A stretch of 64,000 nt of DNA from DATBSL01 sp963729875 (GTDB lineage Bacteria; Acidobacteriota; Vicinamibacteria; Fen-336): assembly GCA_963729875.1 (NCBI GenBank), contig CAVSPR010000009.1, positions 620,001 to 684,000 on the forward strand. The letters are read 5' to 3'. Positions 19,004 through 28,183 of this stretch are shown here, in pieces (position 1 is the stretch's first letter; the number at the start of each line of letters is the position of its first letter). The translations under genes were made by a program, and so were the position numbers. The notes under the pieces are model-generated. The model was not told the origin of the DNA. It worked only from the letters and a program-made list of their open reading frames with translations, and searched no databases.

Positions 19004-19858
19004 ATGAGCGAACCCGTGCGGGCGGACCTGTCGGGGAAGACGTGCCTGGTGACGGGCGCGAGCGCCGGCATCGGCCTCGCCACCGCGCGCGAGCTCGCCC
19101 GCCTGGGGGCGCGCGTCGTGATGGCGGTGCGCGACCCCGAGAAGGGCGAGCGCGCGCGGCGCTCCGTCATGGGCGCGACCGGCCGCGACGTGGAGATGGC
19201 CCTGGTGGACCTCGCCCGCCAGGACTCGATCCGCACGTTCGCCCGGGACTTCTGCGCCCGGCACCCGAGGCTGGACGTGCTCGTGAACAACGCCGGGATG
19301 TGGAGCGAGAAGCGGCGCGTCTCGCCGGACGGCATCGAGCTCACCTGGGCCACGAACGTCCTCGGCTACTTCCTGCTGACCGAGCTCCTGCTGCCGACGC
19401 TGAAGGCGGCCGGGAAGGCCCGGGTGGTCAACGTCGCCTCGCAGCTCGCGGGCGACCTCGATCTCGGCGACGTCCAGTTCGAGAAACGGCCGTGGAGCGG
19501 GCGCGTGGCCTACGCGCAGAGCAAGCAGGCGGACCGGATGCTCACGTGGGCCCTCGCGCGGCGGCTCGCCGGCACCGGGGTGGCCGCCAACGCCATGCAC
19601 CCCGGCTTCGTCGCCACCGAGATCTTCGGCAAGGGCGGGGGGCTCGTCTCCCTCGCCGCCTCGCTCTACTCGAAGCTGCGGGCGAGGCGGCCCGAGGAGG
19701 GCGCCGACACCGTGGTGTGGCTCGCGGCGAGCCCCGACGTCGAGGGCCGGAGCGGCCTTTTCTGGATCGACCGGCAGGAGCGGCGCTGCCGCTTCCGGGA
19801 CGAGGCGGGCGAGGAAGCGCTGTGGGCGCTGTGCGGGCACATGTCCCGGCCCGCGTGA
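19004..19858 (+). CDS. Short-chain dehydrogenase/reductase, retinol-dehydrogenase-like
   Basis: 284 residues of a classical SDR: NAD(P)-binding TGASAGIG at 17-24, VNNAGMW near 93, catalytic Ser in VVNVASQLAG and Tyr/Lys in AYAQSKQAD near 168-172. The Arg following the second strand (VRDPEKGER) suggests NADP preference. The overall pattern (WATNVLGYFLLTELLLP) is that of the large 'retinol dehydrogenase-like' group whose substrates cannot be read from sequence. It starts 20 bases after the DUF4388 gene. Confidence 0.85.
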   Translation: MSEPVRADLSGKTCLVTGASAGIGLATARELARLGARVVMAVRDPEKGERARRSVMGATGRDVEMALVDLARQDSIRTFARDFCARHPRLDVLVNNAGMWSEKRRVSPDGIELTWATNVLGYFLLTELLLPTLKAAGKARVVNVASQLAGDLDLGDVQFEKRPWSGRVAYAQSKQADRMLTWALARRLAGTGVAANAMHPGFVATEIFGKGGGLVSLAASLYSKLRARRPEEGADTVVWLAASPDVEGRSGLFWIDRQERRCRFRDEAGEEALWALCGHMSRPA

Positions 19859-19884
19859 AACGCGGGCCGATCTGCGGAGCCCCA

Positions 19885-19926
19885 GGAAAGCCCCGCGAAG
19901 GCCCCCTGGAAAGCCCCCGCGAAGGC
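19885..19926 (+). repeat. Two tandem copies of an 18-19 base repeat before aguB
   Basis: GGAAAGCCCCGCGAAGGC at 19885-19902 is followed by the same unit with one extra C at 19908-19926. It fills the gap between the SDR stop and the -10-like TAAACT (19931-19936) of aguB. A loosely similar string occurs at 12197-12226 behind pal. Confidence 0.6.
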
Positions 19927-19944
19927 ACGCTAAACTCCCCCCGT

Positions 19945-20842
19945 ATGCCGACCCAACCGAAGTTCAAGGTAGGCCTGGTCCAGATGGCCATGTCGGTGCG
20001 GCCGGAGGACAACGTCGACAAGGCCTCCGCGAAGGTGCGGGAGGCGGCGAAGCTCGGCGCCGAGGTCGTGTGCCTCCCCGAGATGTACCGGACGCCCTAC
20101 TTCTGCCAGAGGGAGGACCACGCGAACTTCGCCCTGGCCGAGACGGTGCCCGGGCCGAGCACCGAGGCCCTGGGCCGCGCGGCGAGGGAGGCGGGCGTCG
20201 CGGTCGTCGTCCCCGTCTTCGAGCGCCGCGCCCCCGGCGTCTACCACAACAGCGCGGTCATCCTCGACGCCGACGGCTCGGTGGCCGGGCTCTACCGCAA
20301 GATGCACATCCCGGACGACCCGCTCTTCTACGAGAAGTTCTACTTCGCGCCGGGGGACCTCGGCTTCCGGGCCTTCGACGTGAGGCCGGGCCGGATCGGC
20401 ACCCTCATCTGCTGGGACCAGTGGTACCCCGAGGCCGCGCGGCTCACCGCGCTGCGCGGGGCCGCCGTCCTCTTCTACCCGACCGCGATCGGCTGGCACC
20501 CGAGCGAGAAGGCGGAGCACGGCGTCTCGCAGCGCTCGGCCTGGCAGACGATCCAACGCGCGCACGCCATCGCCAACGGGGTCTACGTCGCCGTCGTGAA
20601 CCGCGTCGGCCACGAGGTGCCGAAAGAGGGTGGGGACGGGCTCGAGTTCTGGGGCTCGAGCTTCCTCGCCGACCCCCTCGGCGTCGTGATCGCCGAGGCC
20701 TCGACCGACGGCGAGGAGATCCTGGTCGGCAGAGGTGAGCCTCCCCCGCATCGACGAGGTGCGCACCCACTGGCCCTTCCTCCGCGACCGGCGGATCGAC
20801 GCCTACGCCGGGATCGACCAGCGCTTCATCGACCGCGAGTAG
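19945..20842 (+). CDS. aguB: N-carbamoylputrescine amidase AguB (frameshift near the end)
   Basis: Hydrolyses N-carbamoylputrescine to putrescine, CO2 and ammonia. Nitrilase-superfamily triad is visible: Glu in VVCLPEMYRTPYF near 47, Lys in LYRKMHIPDDPLFYEKFYF near 117, Cys in LICWDQWYPEAAR near 153. The sequence WHPSEKAEHG is typical of the AguB group. The frame breaks near 20733; an extra base separates EILV from AEVSLPRIDEVRTHWPFLRD, which ends at TAG 20840-20842. Total about 298 residues, normal. aguA follows after 5 bases. TAAACT lies 8 bases before the ATG, without a Shine-Dalgarno sequence. Confidence 0.9.
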
Positions 20843-20847
20843 CGCGC

Positions 20848-21942
20848 GTGGCCAGCCCCGCCCTCGACCCCGACGTCCAGGAGTTCCGCATGCCGGCGGA
20901 GTGGGAGCCCCACGAGGCGACCTGGCTCGGCTGGCCGCACAACCTCTCGGACTGGCCGGGGCGCTTCGCGCCCATCCCCTGGGTCTACGGGGAGATCGTG
21001 CGCAAGCTGGCCGAGGGCGAGATCGTCCGGGTCATCGTCCCTTCGAAGGCGCACGAGGCGAAGGCCCGGCGCATCCTCGAGCGCGTGGGGGCCTCGACGG
21101 CCCGCGTCGAGTTCTTCCGCTGGCCGACCGACCGCGGCTGGACGCGCGACTTCGGGCCCATTTGCGTGCGCCGCGAGCACCCGGAGCCCGAGGTGGCGAT
21201 CGCCCGCTTCCGCTTCAGCGGCTGGGCCAAGTACCCCGACCACAAGAAGGACGACCAGGTCGCCGAGCGGGCGGCGAAGGCCCTCGGCGTCCACCTCCGC
21301 CACGCCGTCCACAAGGGCCGGCCGGTGGCCCTCGAGGGCGGTGCCGTCGACGTGGACGGGAAGGGCACGATCCTCACCACCGAGGAGTGCCTGCTCGACC
21401 CCTTCGTGCAGGTCCGCAACCCCGGCTTCAAGCGCGCGGACTACGAGAAGGTCTTCCTCGAGAACCTCGGCGCGACCCACGCGGTCTGGCTCGGCCGGGG
21501 GATTGCCGGGGACGACACCCACGGCCACGTGGACGACCTCTGCCGCTTCGTGAGCGCGAAGACGATCGTGCTGTGCCGCGAGAAGGACCGGAAGGACGCC
21601 AACCACCGGGCCCTCGAGGAGAACCGAGAGCGGCTGCAGGACGCACGCCTCGCCGACGGCGCAAAGCCCGAGGTGGTGGAGCTGCCGATGCCGGCGCCCC
21701 TCGTCTTCGACGGCCGGCGGCTGCCCGCGAGCTACGCGAACTTCTACATCGCCAACGCCGCCGTCCTCGTCCCGACCTTCAACGACCCGGCCGACCGCGT
21801 CGCCCTCGGCACGCTGGGCGAGCTCTTCGCCGACCGGCCGGTGGTCGGCATCCACGCGGTCGAGCTCGTGTGGGGGCTCGGCACGCTGCACTGCCTGACG
21901 CAGCAGCAGCCGGCCGTGGACGGCGCCGTCCCGCGGGCCTGA
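20848..21942 (+). CDS. aguA: Agmatine deiminase AguA
   Basis: Converts agmatine to N-carbamoylputrescine and ammonia. 364 residues, family-typical length. Markers: MPAEWEPHEATWLGWPHN near 11, TRDFGPICV near 97, LEGGAVDVDGKGTILTTEECLL near 155, DDTHGHVDDLCRF near 220 and the nucleophile Cys349 in GLGTLHCLTQQQP. The GTG at 20848 gives the usual N-terminus. With aguB upstream it forms the two-step arginine-decarboxylase route to putrescine; the decarboxylase itself is not in the window. Confidence 0.93.
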   Translation: MASPALDPDVQEFRMPAEWEPHEATWLGWPHNLSDWPGRFAPIPWVYGEIVRKLAEGEIVRVIVPSKAHEAKARRILERVGASTARVEFFRWPTDRGWTRDFGPICVRREHPEPEVAIARFRFSGWAKYPDHKKDDQVAERAAKALGVHLRHAVHKGRPVALEGGAVDVDGKGTILTTEECLLDPFVQVRNPGFKRADYEKVFLENLGATHAVWLGRGIAGDDTHGHVDDLCRFVSAKTIVLCREKDRKDANHRALEENRERLQDARLADGAKPEVVELPMPAPLVFDGRRLPASYANFYIANAAVLVPTFNDPADRVALGTLGELFADRPVVGIHAVELVWGLGTLHCLTQQQPAVDGAVPRA

Positions 21943-22167
21943 TAAAGCGCCGCGCGATACCATCAAGGTCACCGGCTGGGGCATTCGTGCCCCGTTGTGG
22001 CGGGACTGCGCGAGCCCCGACGGGAGACCCCTCAGGTGAAGTGCCTGATGGATCTGGAGTTACGGATGCGGCCGGCCGGGTGGACCTCGGCACGGACCTT
22101 GAACTCCTTCCCCCGGACGGCCGAGCCGCTTCGGCCCGACCGGTTCAAGTCCGATGGAGGAGAACGA
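21943..22167 (+). promoter_or_regulatory. Structured untranslated region before the ComEA-like gene
   Basis: 225 bases without a gene. It contains a perfect 6-base-pair hairpin with a UUCG-type tetraloop (GGGGCA 21978-21983, TTCG, TGCCCC 21988-21993), further pairing potential (CCTCAGGTG/CCTGATGG around 22033-22050, GGCCGAGCCGCTTCGGCCC around 22121), and a T-arm-like GGTTCAAGTCC at 22142-22152. GATACC at 21955 may be a -10 element. It does not match a riboswitch class I can name. Confidence 0.35.
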
Positions 22168-22506
22168 ATGAAGAGAACGCTCGTGCCCCTGGCCGCGCTC
22201 GCCCTCGGCGCCCTGCTGGTCTCGCCCGCCCTCGCAGGCTCCCAGGCCGCCGCGCCGGCCACCCACCCGAAGTCGCAGGCCGCGACTCACGCCGCCGTCC
22301 CCGCCGCGGAGCTCCTCGACCTCAACACCGCCACGGAAGCCCAGCTCGTCGCCCTGCCCGGCGTCGGCCAGGCCTATGCGAGGAAGATCGTCGCCGGCCG
22401 CCCGTACAAGTCGAAGGACGAGCTCGTGCACCGCAAGATCGTCCCCGAGTCCGTCTACAGGGAGTTCAGCGCCAGGGTCGTCGCCAAGCACTCCGCGACC
22501 AGGTAG
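22168..22506 (+). CDS. Secreted ComEA-like helix-hairpin-helix protein
   Basis: 112 residues. A signal peptide (LVPLAALALGALLVSPALA) is followed by a Gln/Ala/His-rich linker and one helix-hairpin-helix unit: LLDLNTATEAQLVALPGVGQAYARKIVAGRPY, then DELVHRKIVPESVY. The 'LNTAT..QL..LPGVG' pattern is that of the ComEA DNA-binding domain. Exported single-domain members bind double-stranded DNA during uptake or have unknown roles; no other competence gene is nearby. GGAGGA lies 6 bases before the ATG at 22168. Confidence 0.82.
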   Translation: MKRTLVPLAALALGALLVSPALAGSQAAAPATHPKSQAATHAAVPAAELLDLNTATEAQLVALPGVGQAYARKIVAGRPYKSKDELVHRKIVPESVYREFSARVVAKHSATR

Positions 22507-22583
22507 TCGAGGAGCGTCGCCGGGGGTCGGGGCGGTGTCGGGCCGCCCCGGCCCCGGGCACGTCTCCAGGACGCGGAGGGCGC

Positions 22584-24787
22584 ATGGAATCTCTGCTCCT
22601 CAAGTACGGCTACGCGCTCCTCTTCCTCGGCGTCGCGTTCGAGGGCGAGGCGGTGCTGCTGGCCGCCGCCCTCCTCGCCCAGCGCGGCGTATTCCGCCTT
22701 CCCGTCGTGATCGCAGTGGCGGTCGCGGCGAACTCCCTCGCCGACCAGGCCTGGTTCCAGCTCGCCCGGCTGCGCGGCCGCCAGTGGCTGGAGAGGCGCT
22801 TCGGTGGACACCCCCGCTACCAGCGGATCATCGATCTCGTCGGCCGCCGGGGCGGCCTGCTGCTCCTCGCCAGCCGGTTCGCCTACGGCCTCCGCATCGC
22901 CATCCCCGCCGCGTGCGGCGCCCTCGGCATGGGGGTCGTGGCCTTCACGCTCCTCGACCTCGCGGCCGGGCTCCTGTGGGCGGTGCCGATGGCCGCCCTC
23001 GGCTACTCCGTCGGGGGAGCGCTCGGGCCGCTGCTCGAGGGCGTGCGGCGCTACGAGGAAGCCGTGGCGCTCCTGCTCGTGGCCGGGGTCGCCGTGCTCC
23101 TGGGCCTGCGCCACGCGCGACGAGCCGTCCGCTGGCGCGAGCTGCGGTGGGCCGACCTCCACGCGGTCGTGCCCTTCGTGGTCGGCCTCATGGGCGTGCT
23201 GAACCTGCTCTCGGCCATCTGGCCCCGTGAGCCCGCGGTGATGCGGGACCTCGAGCAGTGGCTCCCCCTCGAGGTGACCCAGCGCAGCCGGGCCCTCATG
23301 CTCCTCGCCGGGATCGCGCTCCTCCAGATCACGCGCAACCTCGGCCGGCGCAAGGCCCTCGCGTGGTGGGTGGCCGTCATCGCCCTCTCCGTCTCGCTCC
23401 TCTCGCACGTGGGACGCGCGTTCGACCTGCACCACTCGCTGGTGGCCGCGCTCCTCCTCGCGTATCTCGCCGTGTTCCGTCGCCGCTTCACCGCCCGCTC
23501 CGATCCCGCCTCGATCCGCCAGGCGCTGGTGATGGCGCCCGTGCTGGCGGTGACGGTGTGGGTGTTCGGCGCGGTGGGCCTCGCCGACCTGCGGGACCAG
23601 TTCGCCTGGGACGATGGCAGCACCCCGGCCGTGGAGGCCGTGCGCTCGGGCCTGCTGATCCTCGACCCCGGGGTCGAGCCGACGACCGAGCACGCCGCCC
23701 GCTTCCTGGGCGCGCTGCAGATCGCCGGCTGGGCGGCCCGCTTCTACCTGCTCGCCCTCGTGCTGCGCCCGGTGATCCTGCGCCGCCGGCAGGAGGCGCC
23801 GCCTCTCGACGTCGCGCGGGCCGTGGAGGAGCACGGCCGCCACTCGCTCTCCGCCTTCGCGGCGCAGGACGACAAGCATCACCTGGTGGTCGCCGGAGGC
23901 AAGGGGCTCGTGGCCTTCGCCGTGCGCGCCCACGTGGCCCTCGCCGCCGGTGACCCGCTGTGTCCCGAGGACGCCCTCGAGGCGTCGGCGCGGGAGTGGC
24001 TGGGGCACTGCCGGCAGCACGGCTGGACGCCCTGCGTGTACGAGGCGGCGGAGGAGAGCCTCCCCGTCTACCGTCGCCTCGGCCTGCGCTCGCTCAAGAT
24101 GGCCGAGGAGGCGATCGTGGACCTGGCACCTTCGGCCTCGCCGGCGGCAAACGAGCCGCCTTGCGCTCGATGGTGCACAAGGTCACGCGGATGGGGCTCG
24201 CGGTGCGGCGGTACGACCGGGCGCAAGGGGCGGAGCCGGCGGTCGACGAGCAGCTCGAGGAGATCTCCGAGGAGTGGCTCGCCGAGAAGCGGCTGGGGGA
24301 GATGGGGTTCAGCCTCGGCCGCTTCTCGCTGGAGGCGCTCGACGGCGCCATCGTGTTCCTCTGCCTCGAGGGGGGCCGCGTCGTCGCCTTCACGACGTGG
24401 CGGCTCTATCGCCGCGGCCGGGCCGGCCTCCTCGACCTCATGCGCAAGAGGAAGGACGCCCCCTCCGGCACGATGGACCTCCTCGTGGCCCGTGCCCTCG
24501 AGGGGCTGCGAGCGGCGGGCCTCGAGGAGGCGAGCCTCGCCAACGCTCCCCTCGCCAACGTGGGCGAGCCACGGGGCGGGCTGGAGAAGGGCGTCGCCCT
24601 CCTCTTCGAGAGCCTCAACGCGTTCTACGGCTACAAGAACCTCTTCCAGTTCAAGAAGAAGTTCGCGCCGCGCTGGGAGGGGCGCCACCTCGTGTACCCG
24701 CGGGGGGCGGACCTGCCGCGCGTGGCCTACGCTCTCTCCGGCGTCCACGGGGCCGGCGGTTTCCGACGCCTGGTGCTCGGCCGATGA
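22584..24787 (+). CDS. DedA/VTT-domain protein fused to a lysylphosphatidylglycerol-synthase-like domain (one frameshift)
   Basis: About 734 residues. Residues 1-170 are a DedA (VTT) membrane domain: ALLFLGVAFEGEAVLLAAALLAQ, a DQAWFQLARLRGRQWLERR loop and SRFAYGLRIAIPAACGALGM. Further membrane helices follow to about 400. From about 410 (HSLSAFAAQDDKHHLVVAGGKGLVAFAVRAHVALAAGDPLCPEDAL) comes the DUF2156/LPG_synthase_C domain that transfers an aminoacyl group to phosphatidylglycerol in MprF. The frame breaks near 24128 (one base missing between VDLA and TFGLAGGKRAALRSMVHKV), then the domain finishes with FNAFYGYKNLFQFKKKF-type residues. GGAGGG precedes the ATG. The SpoIIE gene overlaps its stop (ATGA). 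Confidence 0.85.
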
Positions 24788-25740
24788 AGAAGTCCCTGCC
24801 GGTCCTCTACGCCCTCGTCTCGACCCTTCTCGCCTTCACGGCCGCTCTGCTCTTCGAGCGTGCCCTCGTCCGCGTCCTGGGCCTCGACCTGCGGGAGCTC
24901 GAGTGGATCAGCGACGTGGTGCTCGCCGTCGCGTTCGGCGCGGCCACCTTCCTGTGGCTCCACCTGAGGCGGGCACGCAACGAACTCACCCGCCTCGAGC
25001 GCGCCCAGGTCGTGCTCGACACCGAGCTCGCGATCGCGGCCGACATCCAGAAGGGGCTGCTGCCGAAGGCGCCGCCGGCGCGCGACGGCTGGCGCTTCGG
25101 CGCCCAGCTCGAGCAGGCCGGTCACATCGGCGGCGACTTCTACGACTTCGTCGACCGCGGCCGCTCGATCCTCGTCCTGCTCGCCGACGTCTCGGGCAAG
25201 GGGATCCCCGCTGCCCTCGTCATGGCGTCCGTGCGGGCCCTCTTCCGGCAGCTCGCCCGCGAGACGGACCGCCCGGACGAGCTGCTCTCCCGCCTCGGCC
25301 GCGCCGTCTGGGAGGAGCACGGCGGCACGCCCTACCTGACCGGCATCCTCGTCCGCCTCGACCTCGACGCCCGCTCGCTCGTCTGGGTCAACGCCGGCCA
25401 CCCGTCCGGGCTCCTCGTGCGGGGCACGGAGCGCAGGGCCCTCGCGTCGACGGGACCACCCGCCGGGCTCCTCCCCGACGCCCCTCATTCCGCGCAGGAA
25501 CTCTCGATTGCCGCCGGGGATACGATCGTGCTCGTGACGGACGGCGTGACCGAGGCGCTCGAAGCCGGCGGCCGGGTCGAGGAGCGGATCGCCTGGACGG
25601 TCGCGCAGCGGCGGGACAAGGGGCCGCAGGCCGTCTGCGAGCGGGTGATGCGCCTCGCCGCGTCCGGGCGCGGGCCCGTGGGGGTGGGGGACTGGGCGGA
25701 CGACCGCACGGTCGTCGCCGTGACCCTGGACGCGCCGTGA
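24784..25740 (+). CDS. Membrane PP2C/SpoIIE-type serine phosphatase
   Basis: 318 residues. Two N-terminal membrane segments (LPVLYALVSTLLAFTAALLF and VVLAVAFGAATFLWLHL), a short coiled linker (ELTRLERAQVVLDTELAIAADIQKGLLP), then the SpoIIE domain with metal-binding Asp in GHIGGDFYDF near 116, VLLADVSGKGIPAALVM near 133, and VTDGVTEA near 253. Such phosphatases act on phosphorylated anti-anti-sigma factors (STAS proteins); no STAS or anti-sigma gene is nearby. It sits in an operon with overlapping neighbours on both sides (ATGA and GTGA). Confidence 0.88.
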   Translation: MKKSLPVLYALVSTLLAFTAALLFERALVRVLGLDLRELEWISDVVLAVAFGAATFLWLHLRRARNELTRLERAQVVLDTELAIAADIQKGLLPKAPPARDGWRFGAQLEQAGHIGGDFYDFVDRGRSILVLLADVSGKGIPAALVMASVRALFRQLARETDRPDELLSRLGRAVWEEHGGTPYLTGILVRLDLDARSLVWVNAGHPSGLLVRGTERRALASTGPPAGLLPDAPHSAQELSIAAGDTIVLVTDGVTEALEAGGRVEERIAWTVAQRRDKGPQAVCERVMRLAASGRGPVGVGDWADDRTVVAVTLDAP

Positions 25741-27437
25741 GGAGCTGGTCGTCGGCGCGCTTCCGACGGGCCAGCCCCTTCGACGGGCTGGCCCTCGTCG
25801 CCGTGGCCCTCGTCGTCCTCGTCGTGTTCCTCGACGAGCCCCACGTGCTGCCGCGGACGAGCGAGGTGCTCAACCTCTCGCCCGTCATGCTGCCGCTGTA
25901 CGCCGCTTACTCCCTCCTGCGGATGCTCTGCGCCTACGCCCTCTCGCTGGGCTTCGCCCTCGGCGCGGGCTACTGGGCCTCGGCCTCGCCCCTGGGCCGC
26001 CGCCTGATCCTGCCCGCGCTCGACGTGCTGCAGGCGGTGCCGATCCTGGGCTTCTTCCCGGCCGCCATCTTCTTCTTCATCCGCCTGTTCCACGGCTCTC
26101 CGCTCGGCGTGGAGGCCGCCGCCGTCTTCCTCATCTTCACGAGCCAGGCCTGGAACATGGCCTTCAGCGTGTACGAGTCGCTCACCACCATCCCCGACGA
26201 CCTGCTGACCGCCGCGCAGGTGAGCGGGCTCTCGGGGGTCGTGCGGTGGCGGCGGCTCCTGCTGCCCGCGTGCGTGCCGCGGCTCGTCTACAACAGCATG
26301 CTCTCGTGGGCCGGGGGCTGGTACTTCCTGATCGCGAGCGAGATCATCGCGGTGGGCCGCCGCTCGTGGGTCCTGCCGGGGCTGGGAAGCTACATCGGCG
26401 AGGCGATCACGCTCGGGCGGCCCGGCCTCGCCGCGGCCGGCCTCGTGTCGCTCGTGGCGGTCATCGTGGGGCTGAACGTCGTCCTCTGGAGCCCGCTCGA
26501 GTTCTGGGCGCGGCGCTTCCGCTACGAGACGAGCGCGGCGGGCGAAGCCACGGCTCCACCGCTCGTGCGCTCCCTCCTGCGGCGCGCCCCGCTCGTCCGC
26601 GGGGGGCTCGCGCGCGTCGGGCGTCGGGCGGGGGAAGCGCTCGGGGGCATCGCCGCCGGGGCATCGCACGCGCTGTCGCACGCCTTCGTCCGCCCCCTGC
26701 TCGCGCTCGTCGCGGTGGCGGCGCTCGGCGCCCTGGGCTACGGGGCCGTCGAGACCGTGAGGGTGCTTCTCCGCCCGCTTCCGGCCGAGGCCGCTGCGGT
26801 CCCTGTCGCCCTGCTCCTGAGCTTCCTGCGGCTGCTCCTCGCCTACTCGATCAGCCTCGCCTGGACGATCCCCGTGGCCTGCTGGGTGAGCCGTTCGGCC
26901 GTTCGAGCCGGGAGGCTGATGCCCGTCGTCCAGGTCCTGGCCAGCGTGCCCGCCACCGCCTTCTTCCCCGTGCTCGTCGCCATCGTCCTGTGGCTCCGCC
27001 TCGACCTGAACGTCTGCGCCGTGGCCCTCGTGCTCACCGGCATGCAGTGGTACCTCCTCTTCAACCTCGTGGCGGCGGCGCAGGCGATGCCCGAGGACCT
27101 GCGCGAGCTCGCGCGCGCGAACGGCGCCCGCGGCTTCTTCTACCTGCGGCGCTTCTTCCTGCCCGCGGCGCTGCCCAGCCTCATCACGGGCAGCCTGACC
27201 GCCTGGGGCGGGGGCTGGAACGCGCTCGTGCTGTCGGAGAGCGTGACCGCGGCCGGCCGCACGTACTCGGTGAACGGTGTGGGGACCCTCCTCGACCAGG
27301 CCACGTACGTGAAGGGCGACCTGCAGATGATCACGATCGTCATCGTGAGCATGGTGGCGACGGTGCTGCTGCTGAACCGGGCGGTGTGGCGCCCGCTCTA
27401 CGCCTGGGCCTCCGTGAGGTACCGCCTCGATGCCTGA
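25737..27437 (+). CDS. ABC transporter permease with two fused BPD domains
   Basis: 566 residues with two copies of the NitT/TauT-type (SsuC/TauC) permease domain. Copy one (about 50-265) has the EAA-like loop DDLLTAAQVSGLSGVVRWRRLLLPACVP; copy two (about 320-560) has EDLRELARANGARGFFYLRRFFLPAALP. Each copy has five to six membrane helices. Usually such permeases are homodimers of one domain; here both are in one chain. Family substrates are nitrate, sulfonates, thiamin precursors or bicarbonate; no substrate-binding protein is encoded nearby, so the substrate is unknown. GTG start overlaps the phosphatase stop. Confidence 0.88.
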   Translation: MRSWSSARFRRASPFDGLALVAVALVVLVVFLDEPHVLPRTSEVLNLSPVMLPLYAAYSLLRMLCAYALSLGFALGAGYWASASPLGRRLILPALDVLQAVPILGFFPAAIFFFIRLFHGSPLGVEAAAVFLIFTSQAWNMAFSVYESLTTIPDDLLTAAQVSGLSGVVRWRRLLLPACVPRLVYNSMLSWAGGWYFLIASEIIAVGRRSWVLPGLGSYIGEAITLGRPGLAAAGLVSLVAVIVGLNVVLWSPLEFWARRFRYETSAAGEATAPPLVRSLLRRAPLVRGGLARVGRRAGEALGGIAAGASHALSHAFVRPLLALVAVAALGALGYGAVETVRVLLRPLPAEAAAVPVALLLSFLRLLLAYSISLAWTIPVACWVSRSAVRAGRLMPVVQVLASVPATAFFPVLVAIVLWLRLDLNVCAVALVLTGMQWYLLFNLVAAAQAMPEDLRELARANGARGFFYLRRFFLPAALPSLITGSLTAWGGGWNALVLSESVTAAGRTYSVNGVGTLLDQATYVKGDLQMITIVIVSMVATVLLLNRAVWRPLYAWASVRYRLDA

Positions 27438-28173
27438 GCCCCTGATCTCGCTCGTCGGCGTGGGAAAGCGCTACGACGGGGCCGAGGTGCTCCACGAGGT
27501 GACGTTCGACGTGCTCCCCGGCGAGATCCTCGCCCTCGTCGGGCCCTCGGGCTGCGGCAAGTCGACGCTCCTGCGGATCATCGCCGGGCTCATCCCGGCC
27601 TCCTCCGGAGAGGTGCGCAGCGAAGGCCGTCCCCTGACCGGTCTCAACCCCGCGACCGCCCTCGTCTTCCAGAGCTTCGCGCTCCTGCCCTGGCTCAAGG
27701 CGGCGGAGAACGTGGCTCTCCCCCTGGAGGCGCGCGGGGTCCCGGCGGTCGAGCGCCTGCGCAAGGCGGAGCGCCTGCTCGACCTCATGGGGCTCCGCGG
27801 CCACGCCCGCGCCTATCCCCGCGAGCTCTCGGGCGGCATGCGCCAGCGCGTGGGCATCGCGCGCGCCCTCTGCCAGGACCCGCGGGTGCTCCTCCTCGAC
27901 GAGCCCTTCTCGGCGCTCGACGTGCTCACCGCCCAGACGCTCCGCGACCAGGTCGTGGATCTCCTCCGGGACCCGGCGGTCTCCACGCGCACCGCCGTCC
28001 TCGTGACCCACTCGGTGGAGGAGGCCGTCTACATGGCGGACCGCGTGGTGGCGATGCGCTCGAACCCGGGGCGACTCGCGGAGGTGGTGACGGTCGACGC
28101 GCCCCGGCCACGCCGGTGGGGGGCGCCCGAGCTCGTCCCGTTCGTCGACCGTCTGTACGCGTTGATGACGTGA
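27430..28173 (+). CDS. ABC transporter ATP-binding protein, NitT/TauT family
   Basis: 247 residues. Walker A GPSGCGKST near 39-47, Q-loop in ALVFQSFALLPWLKAAENV near 83, signature LSGGMRQRVGIARAL near 136, Walker B VLLLDEPFSALD near 156 and the switch His in VLVTHSVEEAVYMADR. The Leu-Pro-Trp after the Q-loop is typical of the NitT/TauT/SsuB family. The ATG lies 8 bases inside the permease gene. It lacks the C-terminal AAA-associated domain, which is encoded by the next gene. Confidence 0.93.
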   Translation: MPEPLISLVGVGKRYDGAEVLHEVTFDVLPGEILALVGPSGCGKSTLLRIIAGLIPASSGEVRSEGRPLTGLNPATALVFQSFALLPWLKAAENVALPLEARGVPAVERLRKAERLLDLMGLRGHARAYPRELSGGMRQRVGIARALCQDPRVLLLDEPFSALDVLTAQTLRDQVVDLLRDPAVSTRTAVLVTHSVEEAVYMADRVVAMRSNPGRLAEVVTVDAPRPRRWGAPELVPFVDRLYALMT

Positions 28174-28183
28174 GGAGGCGACC

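Noticed and set aside
22142..22152. GGTTCAAGTCC resembling the T arm of a tRNA
   Set aside because: Flanking bases do not form the 5-base-pair stem and no acceptor stem or anticodon arm can be drawn.
20901..27437. A 2178-codon plus-strand frame
   Set aside because: Only its parts matching the DedA fusion and the permease are real; the rest is an out-of-frame reading of aguA, SpoIIE and others, open because of GC bias.
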